DNA of 64,000 bases, taken from NCBI RefSeq assembly GCF_000002985.6, contig NC_003280.10, forward strand, positions 12,768,501 through 12,832,500, written 5' to 3'. Each line of letters starts with the position of its first letter. Position 1 is the stretch's first letter. The notes beneath the pieces are model-generated. The model was given only the letters and a program-made list of their open reading frames with translations. It was not told the origin of the DNA and did no database searches. Shown in pieces: positions 35,101 through 48,438 of the stretch. The position numbers and the translations under genes are program-made. This stretch comes from Caenorhabditis elegans. Lineage: Eukaryota > Nematoda > Chromadorea > Rhabditida > Rhabditidae.

Positions 35101-36715
35101 GTTTCGAGACCCGATACAGTTTTTTAAGCGCGAAGTTCCGCGTCTGGGTAATTTAAAAATTGAAAAATTAAAATCCAGTATTTTTTAACGGCAAAACCGC
35201 AGGTTTTTGTGGATTTTCAGCTAATTTCACATCAAAATAGCATGAAAATCAACGAAAATTTGATTTTTTCGCCTAAAATTTCGCATTTTTAACAGAAAAT
35301 TGTCGTCGCGTCGAGACCCGCTACCGTATTTTCGGCGCAGAATTTCGCGTCTGAGTAATACTTAGGAGCCTTCCAACTAACGTTTTCCAGCCTTTTTCGT
35401 CGTCGGGCTTTTCCCACTGCACGAGGTGACGATTCCGCTCGCGGAGCCGGATGAAGTCGTCGGGGTGTCCGGTGTCTTTTGTTGGAGCTTCGAGGTTCCG
35501 TTAAGGATCCGACGTTGCTCCATCTCGTCACGAGAACAAAACTCGTTCCAGAGCTACAAATCGTAACGTTTTCGGTGAAATTGACCAATTTTAGAATTTT
35601 TTTTTGCAAATTTTTGCGATTTTTAGTGAAAAATCACTAAATTTTCATAAATTTTCAGCGTATTTTCGCATTTTTTGGTCATTTTCTTGCCGAACCCGAT
35701 CAATTTTCATCATTTTTAAGCTTTTTTCGGTCAATTTCATGCCAAAATCTGCCAAATCCGATCAATTTTCAGAATATTTTAGCATTTTTTTGGCTAATTT
35801 TAATCCAAAATCTGCCAAATCCGATCAATTTTTCAGCGTATTTTAGCATTTTTCGGTAAATTTCCTGCCAAAATCTGCCAATTTCGATCAATTTTCATCA
35901 TTTTTTCGCCATTTTCTCGCAAAAAATCGCCACCTTCATATTTTCACGATCGGCGAAAAGCTTATCGAACGCAGTAGTCGGCGGCGTCGCAATATCGGAT
36001 CCATCCTCACAAATATCGTCGAGATCCGTGAATGTCAGCATGATACGGGCTGAAAAAATCAATTTTTTGAAAGATTTTACAGAGAAATCCGAGTTTTCAG
36101 GTGTTAAAACCACATTTTTTTGTGAAAATTTGACAATTTTTGACTTAAAAATACAGATTTTCAGCAAATTTCAACAAAGATGGCTCAAAAATCGATGAAA
36201 TTTTGGCTAGAAAATGGGATTTTTTTTATTGAAAATTTGACGAATTTTCCAGATTTTAGCATCAATTTTCGTGAATTTTTCAATAAAATTCGTCCAAAAA
36301 TCGATTTTTTTTGCATTTTTTTTTCCCACTCTAACCATGCTCCACACGTCTCCACTTTCTCATTCCCATATTTCGTTTCACATTGACACCGTCCGTATCG
36401 ATATCGTCGAAATGGCGACGGAACGCCATTTTTCCGGCCATTTTCAGCTTCTTCGCCGTCTTATTTCGCATCGGGTGGAGTTGCTCCACAGAAATTCGAC
36501 GCGAGTGCTCATTGAGCTCGTCGGTTTCCGACAGGTCATAGCTGGAAAAATTCTGGGTTTTTTGGATAAAAATTCCGGATTTTGCCCATCATTTTTTGCC
36601 ACAAAATCCCAGTTTTTAGCCCAAAAAATTCTCACTTTGCATAATTATTATACTCATCGCAGTCTTCGACGCGAATTGGCCGAAATTCGGCGTTTTCCTT
36701 GCGTGGAACTCCCAT
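32134..36715 (-). CDS. R3H-domain protein, R3HDM4-like, 8 exons
   Basis: Exons 36715-36636, 36541-36336, 36049-35934, 35553-35382, 34854-34769, 34675-34516, 33886-33689 and 32243-32134 give 375 residues, all phases closing. Visible features: a basic segment near residues 50-75, LWNEFCSRDEMEQRRIL (around 135-150) resembling the conserved WNDFMNRS region I recall from human R3HDM4, a predicted helical stretch with CFDRI and FLERELRNVF, and the R3H signature RLLAH (Arg258, His262) followed by IVAQWLGL. The R3H fold binds single-stranded nucleic acid. The C-terminal 40 residues are acidic (SDSEESWEKV). The human protein is about 270 residues, so this one is longer at both ends. The cellular role is not established by the sequence. 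Confidence 0.82.
32385..32980. mobile_element. nested long inverted repeat in R3H-gene intron 7
   Basis: Outer arms contain GACCGAATATCATAG and ATTTGAATTTCCGCCAA with its inverse at 32818-32960. Inner arms contain AAATAAATGCGAAATTTCGA and inverse. The motif GCAAGCGCGCTCCATCG sits at the inner edge (32810). Confidence 0.85.
33004..33570. mobile_element. long inverted repeat, GCTTTATTAGACTCAAAATT family
   Basis: Arms of about 240 bp around TAGACGGCGAGATTTTTAAA. Close to 38627-39199 and more distant from 28080-28545. Lies in an R3H-gene intron. Confidence 0.9.
33895..34500. repeat. AAAAATAGTTTTTT T-rich repeat in R3H-gene intron 6
   Basis: Degenerate tandem units of about 50 bp: AAAAAATAGTTTTTTCTGAT, then TTTTTGGGGTTTTTAAGGG. 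They produce spurious Phe-rich frames. Confidence 0.85.
34936..35135. mobile_element. palindromic element, GGTCTCGACACGATAA family
   Basis: Inverted arms TATCAGGTCTCGACACGATA and GCGCCTTTAAGG with inverse. A half copy follows at about 35296-35350. Confidence 0.85.
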
Positions 36716-37790
36716 TTTTCAGGACAATGTGGGCTCTTGGAGCAAATTGGTGAGTTTCTGGCTGAACATTCGAGGTTTACAGGAGAAAATGACTGGAAAA
36801 TGCCATAAAATCAAGAATTTCGGGGCAAAAATGATGAAAATCGCCCTAAAATGCCACGATGGGGGGAAAAATCGATAAATGTCGGTCATTCATGGCTGCG
36901 GCGGGGGCCTGGTTTTTGACGCTTTTCGATCGGAGAAAAGTGTAATGCAGTGAAAAGTGGAGAATTTTCCTTGAAAATCGGATAAATTCAGGTCAAAAAT
37001 GAGATTTTTCTATTATTTTTTGTTTGAAAATCAGAATTCTGGAGAATTATTTGGTATTTTTCATGATTTTAGCGATCAAATATTTATTTAGTTTTTTATT
37101 TATTGAAAAATATTTAAATAAAATAAAAAATAAAATTACAATACAAACACAGAGAAAAAAAAAAAAAATCTTTAAAAAATTGGAAACTACAGTACTCTTT
37201 AAAGGCGCACACCTATTCGCATTCAACAAAAAATTATCGTGTCGAGACCCCGGGTACCGTAGTTTTCGGGCAAAAAATCGCCATTTTTTTTTCAAAAGAA
37301 TAAGGAGACAACAAAAACCCGCCAAATAGAACACCTTCTAATGACGTCACAGATGGCCAACTGGGCTGTCACACTCTGCGACTCCACACCACCCTACACT
37401 ATCTCGCAAATGTCCAAGACAAAAATGTGTATAGCGGAGATGGAAGCCGCCTTCTTTGGCTGCAACGAGGAACGATTCTTGGAGAAAGGCCGATGGGGGC
37501 TCCATGAGCTCCTGTTCGACGGAGCGCGAATGCTGGGAGCAGCTGCAGGGATCAGAGAACACCCAGAGCAGCAGCATAACAAAAAAAAACCAATAAAGGT
37601 TTCGATTTCAGGAGAAATTCAGCTACACGGAAAATTTTCAAAGTCCCAACCTCTTATACTTTGGGTTAATTCTCGGCAGAATTACGAAAAATTTCGCAAT
37701 TTTCGGCAACAGTTTCCCACTCGGATCGCTAAAGTTCTAAGGAATTTTCAAATTATTTTTTGAAAACTGTAGAACATTCAAAATGTGGTC

Positions 37791-38193
37791 GCTAAATTGT
37801 TCTAGTGCATTTATTTTTCCACTTCTACGATTTTAAAGGGAGGCGCATTTATGCGGATTGGTCTTGCCGCGCGTTTAGTCATCATTTTTAACAGTCTCTG
37901 TTCAAAATTCACGTAGATCACGCGTAGATCTCAATTATTTTGTGAAAAAGTAACAGAGATATATAATATATAATATACTCATAGATATATAATATATAAT
38001 ATACTCATATATATATACTATATATACTGTTACTTTTTCACAAAATAATTTAGACCTACGCGTGATCTACGTGAATTTTGAACAGAGACTGTTAAAAATG
38101 ATGACTAAACGCGCGGCAAGACCAATCCGCATAAATGCGCCTCCCTTTAAAATCATAGAAGTGGAAAAACAAATGCACTATAACAATTTAGCG
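37791..38193. mobile_element. long palindrome with AT-repeat centre
   Basis: Arms of about 170 bp (TTTTAAAGGGAGGCGCATTT, GGTCTTGCCGCGCGTTTAGT, TTCACGTAGATCACGCGTAG) surround ATATAATATATAATATACTC repeats. Same family core as 29738-30186 and 61301-61472. It ends about 215 nt before the spermidine synthase ATG. Confidence 0.9.
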
Positions 38194-38376
38194 AATTTTT
38201 TTTGAAATTTTGAATCGAACCTTATTTAGGAACTCTCAAGTACCTGCCTGTTTAATTGCTCCCAATATCTTATCACCTGTCCATTATCACTATTATCACT
38301 GGTCACTATCAACTCCCAACCTTCTTCATCAGTCTGCTCATTTACCCCCACTCTCCCTTTTCTCTTCTTTTCCTGA

Positions 38377-42295
<3,919 letters not shown>

Positions 42296-42600
42296 ATGTC
42301 AAGAATTTAAAAATATTTAGAATAAAATCTGTTTTCTGTTTTACCTGTTTTCAATAAAAATTAATGTTTTTGAACCGCTCAACAAATTCCAGCTGTCCCA
42401 GGAAAAAAAATCAACAAATATTGTGAAATTCATGTTCTTCCTCACTCTAATTTTTGTCCAGGACATTCCCCTCCTTTTTAAGCGTTTTATCAGTTTCAGC
42501 ACCTCCATATAACCCGTCCCCTCTCCATTTTGATATTAAACTTTTTCAAAAAGTGTACGTTTCGGACACTTTTTATTCGAACTGTTTTATTCAGCTCAAA

Positions 42601-43296
42601 ATGGAGCGCTGCCCGGGGTGCCATTCTACAGCATGCGTTGGCTATTCCGGTGGAGATTGTTTTTACTTCAAGTTGTGCCAGGATTCGTTTCCTCGTCATG
42701 CACCGCGTCGTAGATCATCATCATCATCATCTTCTTCTTCTTCTTCTACTTCTTCTTCTTCGTCTTCCAACTCTTCAGAATCAGATGGTGGGTTTTGAAC
42801 TCTGAGTTGAATTTCAGAGGAGTACCGTGTGTCCTCCAATTGTCCTTTCACGCCTCACTCAGCTGGGAGCCCTAGCGAAAATACGGTATCTGCGTGACAG
42901 AATGAATCGTTATTAATAAATTTTGCGACTACGGCACACGATGCCAGGCTGTCATATCACGGCTTGATCTACGAAAAATGCGGGAATTTTTCGCCCAAAA
43001 AAAAATGTACACGTTCTTAACCATGCAAAATCAGTTGAAAAGTCTGCGTCTATTCTTCCGCATTTTTCGGAGATCAAACCGAAAAGAACCATTCGTACCT
43101 AAAAAATCCAGGCCTGGATCTTTAGGAAGTCATCACAATTGTAATGTTTCCAGACCAAGTCGGCCAGCTGAGCACCCGGTACCAGAACCAGAACCTTAGT
43201 GAGTCATCTTCAGAAAGTTCGGTTAGCTCATCGGATGACTCATCTGATGACTCCTCAGATGACTCATGTTCAAATGACTCTTCAATGACTCTTTAG
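42601..43296 (+). CDS. small Cys/Ser/Asp-rich protein, two exons, apparent 3' frameshift
   Basis: Exons 42601-42787 and 43154-43296 give 109 residues; the family is not recognised. The N-terminus has six Cys in 26 residues (CPGCH, then C, GGDC, KLC), possibly a small metal-binding or disulfide module. A long Ser tract encoded by TCA/TCT repeats follows, then Ser/Asp-rich repeats (SSDDSSDDSSDDS). The frame ends at TAG 43294. An 11/12-nt tandem (CAAATGACTCTT, then CAATGACTCTT) has lost one A; in the shifted frame an acidic tail, NDSLDDSDDQEN and on to DDY, continues to TAA 43342. A TTTATTCAG acceptor ends 8 nt before the ATG. The gene starts 305 nt after spermidine synthase ends, so it may be a downstream operon gene. 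The intron holds a MITE fragment. Confidence 0.6.
42934..43085. mobile_element. CACGTGGTGTCAG-family MITE, diverged
   Basis: GATGCCAGGCTGTCATATCA, GATCTACGAAAAATGCGGGA and inverse. Occupies the intron of the 42601-43296 gene. Confidence 0.8.
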
Positions 43297-43402
43297 ACGA
43301 TTCAGACGATCAGGAAAACGATTATGAACAAGATGATTATTAACTTAAATTTCGATATTTTGCCATCAATCAAAAAATATACAAGATCATAGTTCAAAAA
43401 TT

Positions 43403-43408
43403 TTTATT
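43403..43408 (-). terminator. polyadenylation signal of the GNPAT-type gene
   Basis: TTTATT on plus (AATAAA on minus) lies 11 nt past the stop. It sits only about 60 nt from the end of the convergent gene's longer frame at 43342, so the two genes are tail to tail. Confidence 0.65.
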
Positions 43409-43418
43409 CATAAAGTTC

Positions 43419-46400
43419 CTATAACTTTGCCAAATGATTCTCCGACTGTGTGAACCTCTGCAATCGATTCTTGATTTGGTGGAGCTTCCCAAAGTTTGGC
43501 CGCATTCCGGTGTTCTGAATTTCAAAATTCTCGTACTTCCAATTAGTAGAACATTTTCAAACAACTCACCGAGTTCTCAAATACTCCAAAATCCGTCAGT
43601 GCGGCGAATGCATTTTTGATAGGCTCAGTTGATAGGAATGATAGTCGGATGTTGGGTAAGCGATCTTGATATGCTTCACTAATATTCTGCAATTCAAACG
43701 TGGAGTCAGAGTGTCTTATTGCGGTTTGATCTACAAAATACGCGGGAATTTTTCCCCCAGAAAAATGTGACGTCAGCACACTCTTAACCATGCGAAATCA
43801 GTTGAAGTCTGCGTGAAGTCTTCTCCCGCCTTTTTCCGAAGATCAAACCAAAATGGGACACTTTAACACCACGCGAATTCAGGAAAATTTAGTTATAACG
43901 GAGTCTCGTTCGGCTAGTAACCTCACCTTCTGCACAGTTCCCACCATCTCTGATAAACTGGAAACCATTGGCTTCTTCTCGGAAAACACGTTAAACGCTA
44001 TCTCAAAATTATAAAAATATGGGAGCACAAGCTTGCTCAACACTTCTGCATTTTTCTCGTCTAGGATTTCGATTTTATTATCATCGGTGAATTGCAAGAT
44101 TTCAGAAGCTCTCAGAATATCGAGAGTTGCGTCAAATAGTTGGGGAAGCTCTCCGGGAACCGTCACAAACTCTCGTTTCATTAGGAAATGGAGCCAGCTG
44201 AAAGTTGGTAACTATTATTAGTAACACGTGGTGCCAGGTTGTCCCATAACAGTTTGATCTACAAAAAATGCGGGAATTTTTTCCCCGAAAAATGTGACGT
44301 CAGCGCATTCCTAACCATGCGAAATCAGTTGAGAACTCTGCGTCTAAAATCCCGCATTTTTGGTAGATCACAACGAAATGGGACATTCTGACACCACGTG
44401 TAGTAGGGTATGTCCTATAATTGCTCACCAAAACTCTTCCTTCACCTTCGCCACGTCCGTTATTCCAGAATTTCTCAAGATTGTGCAAATGATGCCCTCA
44501 CTGTCCACAGCATGTACCATCTGGAAATTGGAAATTAACAAATTTCAGAGAGCTCTAGCTCACCCCATTCGAATAGGTTGTCAAAATGAGCCGGCTCACT
44601 GCTCTCTCCATAATTTTGATAGGAACATCCTGCTTCTGATGAGCCACCGGAAAAGCGATAAATTTCAGCTGAAAATCGGGAGCGGAGCCTTCAAATGGCT
44701 CGAATAAATCTGCGTGCATTGTTAGGTAGTAGCTGAAACATTTAATTTTCAAAAGAGTCTTCAAATTTACTTGGCGAAAATTGCTGAATAAAATTTCCTG
44801 CATTTTCACGTGTTGTCAGGCTGTCCCACTGTTTGATCTACAAAAAATGCGGGTTTTTTTCCGCCCAAAAAATGTGACGTCAGCACGTTCTTAACCATTC
44901 AGAATCAGTTGAGAACGCTGCGTCTCAACTCCCGCATTTTTTGTAGATCTACGTAGATCAAACCGAAATGGGACACTCTGACACCACGTGCATTTTTCAA
45001 ACTCCATCTTGAAGTTCACGAGAAAAAGGAAACTGATACCGTAAATTTTTGTCCAAATTTCCCTGAATGTTAACAACTGTGCCAAGATGATTTTGCAAAA
45101 TGATAAGATTATTAACATCCGTATACAATCCGCAGTATGTGATAATCGCCTGATCATCCCTATCAAAAGTCTGCAAGAATGCCCTTACGAATGTCGAGAA
45201 ATCTCGGCTCACCTGTAAAATAGCCATACACGCCACACTCCAGACCGTAATCACCGCATTCTGATTGTGAATTCCCACGACTCGATGCGCGAACCTTTTG
45301 ATCTCCAGCTTCGCCTGCGCGTCGAGCACAAATTGTGAGTCTGGCTGACAGACAAACGTATTCCGGTGAAGGCTGACACCGAAATGGTCTCGGACGGAAA
45401 TTGGCTCTCCGAATGTTAAGAAGCAACTTCCATGTGTGATCTTCAACATTTCCCGGGCTTTCAGTAGAGCTCCAGTTGACTCTTTTGGTTTCGGAAAGCC
45501 CAGAAGCTCATAAGCATAGAGCTTTTCCTCGAGGATTTTGTCATAGTTCATCGAAACCGGCACAATGACAATATCGTAGACGGAGCCACGTAGATATGGC
45601 TCCAGCACCATTTGGAGCATTCCATATTTGGGATGAAGAGATTTTCCAACACGGGAACGGGTGGCTTCCACGAAAAATTCGACGGTTCTGTCGTTATTGA
45701 CAACGTGGGTTTGCACATACTCGGAGAAGACAGCCCAGTAGAGTTGGTCCTGGAAAATTGAAAAAAAAGCGTCCTGTCTAGATCGTACCCTTGATTTTTT
45801 TCTGCCAACTTTTCAGCTGAGTCAGCGCGGTCTACATATTTTTCGCGTGGTGATCTACGAGAATTGCGGGAATTTTGACGCGTCTAGACGCAGGTTTCTT
45901 AAGTGATCTTGCGTGGTCACATGTTTCTGGACGACAAAAAATTCCCGTATTTTTTGTAGATCAAACCGTAATTGGACAGCATAACATCACGTAGTACGGT
46001 TGTTCCTACAGTAGATTTTGTTCCGATTATACGACATTTAAAGGAGGACGCATTCATACAAAATGGTCCCGCCACGCGCCTCCTATTGATTTTTGGGGCG
46101 CGTGGCGGGACCATTTCGTATAAACGTGCCCTCCCACGTGGTGTCAGAGTGCTTCATTTCGGCTTGATCTACGTAGATCTGCGAAAAGCGCGGGAGAAGA
46201 GACGCTGAGTTCCCAACTGATTTCGTATGATTAAGAACGTGCTGACGTCACATATTTTTGGAGCAAAAAATTCCCGCATTTTTTTTAGATCAAACCGTGA
46301 TGGGACAGTTGAGCAGCATGCGTCCTCCTTTGAAGTCGGAGAAATGGGAAAAATGCACTGTAGGAACGGCTGTATCATGTGGTGTGAAGCTGTCCAATTA

Positions 46401-47957
46401 CGGTTTGATCTACAAAAAATGCGGGAATTTTTCGCGCAGAAAAATGAGACGTCAGCGCGCTATGTAAATTTGAAATCAGTTGAGAAGTCTGCGTCTAAAA
46501 TCCTGCGATATTCGTAGATCAAACCAAAATGGGACACTGTGATGTCAGGTGTTATTTTGGTATTAAACTAGAAAATGGGTCAAAAAGTCACAGGTTTTTT
46601 TTTCCTTTTTTTCCGACCTTCACAATTTCAAAATTTATACATCTCACCGTCCCAAACGATCGTCTCATAAAAAATGCGCCAGACCGTCGCAACACGCCAG
46701 CCATAAACTTCATGCTCATAAAGTCCTGTCCCGCGGCAATCGCCGGCAATTGAATGTCCTGAAAACCGTCAAACCACAATATTTGCAGCCCAAAAGCGTG
46801 ACCTTACATATTGAAAGCAGATGAGTGACAGGAGCAGGAAATCAAAGTACGTCTTGTGTGATGGCATAAAAATCACACAGTCCTTCTTACTGCGTTCTCG
46901 GATCTCCAGAAGCTTCTTCTCGTTTACATAAATCCCATCGTAAAGCTTCTCCATAGCCTTGCAAACTGCGTAGCCAAATGATCGGACATTATATAAATTA
47001 AAGGTATGGGACATCTCATCCAGGATCTCCTCTGCCTCCTTTCGAACTAGATCCGGACTGCATTTTCGACGAAGGGTCTCCTCGCTGATGACGCTCTGAA
47101 AGTTAAAACCTTTTACCTTTTTTGTGCAAAAAAAAAAGGATTCCGTCCGGTTGTAGTCTTGGAATTAACTCAAGTTTACTCTAGAACAACCGTAAACTAA
47201 AGTTCGAGAAATTGATAAAAAGTAGAGATTGATAAGAAACATCGTGGTTTCCGCATTTCAGAAGAAACTGTGTAGTTTTAGAAAAGGATTGGGCACGCGG
47301 TCAGGTATACCTAGCATGCCTAGCACCTGAAAAATGTTCAGGAGTAGGCAAAAAGTAGGTCGAGTAGGCAGAAAGTAGGTCTTGTAAACCTTATTAATGT
47401 TTTTTTCAGATTTTGGAAACATTTATGAATTTATATTCTTTGTCTATTCTTACTGCCCACAATCTTTATAAATCCGCTAGGCACGGGGTCCTGGCCTTCC
47501 TCATTGAATTTTTCGCGCTCCATTGACAATCGCCCGTCGGACAACACGTAGCAAAGTCGTGTACTCCACACGGACAAATACATTCAGTTTTACAACTAAC
47601 TTCGAGCCGCGACGCGACGCGCAACGCGCCGTAAATCTACGCCAGATATGGCCGAGCCAAAATGGCCTAGTTCGGCCTAAACTCTTCCATTTCAATTTAT
47701 GAGGAAAGCCAGAAGTCCGTGGCTAGGAAGCCAAGAAATAGGCGTGCACTCACCTTAACCCTCGGAGATTCCAACACGGATTTTCGAATTTCCGCTAGAC
47801 TTCTCGTTTTTGGCGCGGTACCAACTTTCGAGCCAACCGGAAAATTTTTTGTGGCAGTCACGAATTTGAATGGGCCGCCCTTGTTTTTCAGGTGCTCCAG
47901 AAAGTTCTCGTATTCTGGATAGTTGATTTGACGACCCGTTTGGGAAGCAGAAGTCAT
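43419..47957 (-). CDS. acl-7: dihydroxyacetone-phosphate acyltransferase (GNPAT family), 9 exons
   Basis: Exons 47957-47754, 47095-46808, 46758-46648, 45749-45040, 44732-44564, 44520-44429, 44197-43927, 43686-43570 and 43514-43419 give 685 residues; human GNPAT is 680. It acylates DHAP in peroxisomes, the first step of ether-lipid synthesis. Block I is PSHKTYFDF (H-x4-D). The block II region is [11 protein letters not shown]. Block III is FFVEATRSR, with Ala where the usual signature has Gly (EGTRSR). Block IV is [13 protein letters not shown]. The C-terminus AKL is a peroxisomal targeting signal type 1. Exon 4 contains a 42-nt in-frame segment (GTGAGCC to CTTGCAG) that could be an optional intron. 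Introns hold several CACGTG MITEs, one nested, and a GAGCCGCGACGCGAC element. Confidence 0.92.
43698..43874. mobile_element. CACGTGGTGTCAG-family MITE
   Basis: ACGTGGAGTCAGAGTGTCTT to GGGACACTTTAACACCACGC, within an intron of the GNPAT-type gene. Confidence 0.9.
44225..44400. mobile_element. CACGTGGTGTCAG-family MITE
   Basis: CACGTGGTGCCAGGTTGTCC to GGACATTCTGACACCACGTG. Both CACGTG ends are intact. Confidence 0.92.
44807..44990. mobile_element. CACGTGGTGTCAG-family MITE
   Basis: CACGTGTTGTCAGGCTGTCC to GACACTCTGACACCACGTG. Its right end is 50 nt from exon 4. Confidence 0.92.
45844..45993. mobile_element. CACGTGGTGTCAG-family MITE, shortened
   Basis: CGCGTGGTGATCTACGAGAA to GGACAGCATAACATCACGTA. 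Left end reduced. Confidence 0.8.
46002..46367. mobile_element. GTTCCTACAGT palindromic element interrupted by a MITE
   Basis: Ends GTTCCTACAGT and ACTGTAGGAAC are perfect 11-bp inverted repeats. The inside has ATTTAAAGGAGGACGCATTC, then GGTCCCGCCACGCGCC and inverse. The right arm is broken at 46134 and resumes at 46321. Confidence 0.9.
46135..46320. mobile_element. CACGTGGTGTCAG-family MITE nested in another element
   Basis: CACGTGGTGTCAGAGTGCTT to CGTGATGGGACAGTTGAGCA splits the right arm of the 46002-46367 palindrome, between GCCCTCC and CGTCCTCC. It is therefore the younger insertion. Confidence 0.9.
46376..46551. mobile_element. CACGTGGTGTCAG-family MITE
   Basis: CATGTGGTGTGAAGCTGTCC to GGGACACTGTGATGTCAGGT. 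Immediately follows the nested pair. Confidence 0.85.
47481..47722 (+). mobile_element. GAGCCGCGACGCGAC repeat element (forward copy)
   Basis: GCACGGGGTCCTGGCCTTCC to GAGGAAAGCCAGAAGTCCGT. About 95 percent like 39605-39843 by eye. In intron 1 of the GNPAT-type gene. Confidence 0.9.
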
Positions 47958-48353
47958 GTCTTCTGGAAATTGGAACAAAATTTGAAATTTTCATGAAAAC
48001 AACAGTTAAGTTTACATCATAAAAATTAATAAAAAAGCTGAAAATGTAGTTAAAAAAGTTTTTTTTTTGACACAAGTGTGTTAAAAAATTTAAATGTCCA
48101 AACTTTGGCTCAGATTAAAAAATAGTCAGTTTAAAAATTATGACTTCCTGACTGAAAATAACTGAAATAGTTCGTTCAAAAGTTCAAAGAATAGCCACAT
48201 CACACCATTCCAAGAAACTTTCCAAGCATGTTACATTTAAAAAAAAACGAGAACAAGTGAAAAAAGTTGGGTCAGCAGCAGAAGACACATAGACTGATAA
48301 GAAAATGATACGCAGAGAGACAGTGAGAGTACGTGAGCACATCGCCAAACTAT

Positions 48354-48359
48354 TTTATT
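48354..48359 (-). terminator. polyadenylation signal of the membrane-protein gene
   Basis: TTTATT on plus gives AATAAA on minus about 80 nt past the stop. Confidence 0.5.
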
Positions 48360-48438
48360 ATCACCCACTAAATGAGGAAGAGAGAAAAAGAGAAAAAAGT
48401 CCAGAATTCGAGAAGTTGAGAGAAAAATCGAAGCCCAT

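Noticed and set aside
37341-37763. 140-codon plus-strand frame in the spacer before spermidine synthase
   Set aside because: Several overlapping frames on both strands, no splice sites, and no similarity that I recognise.
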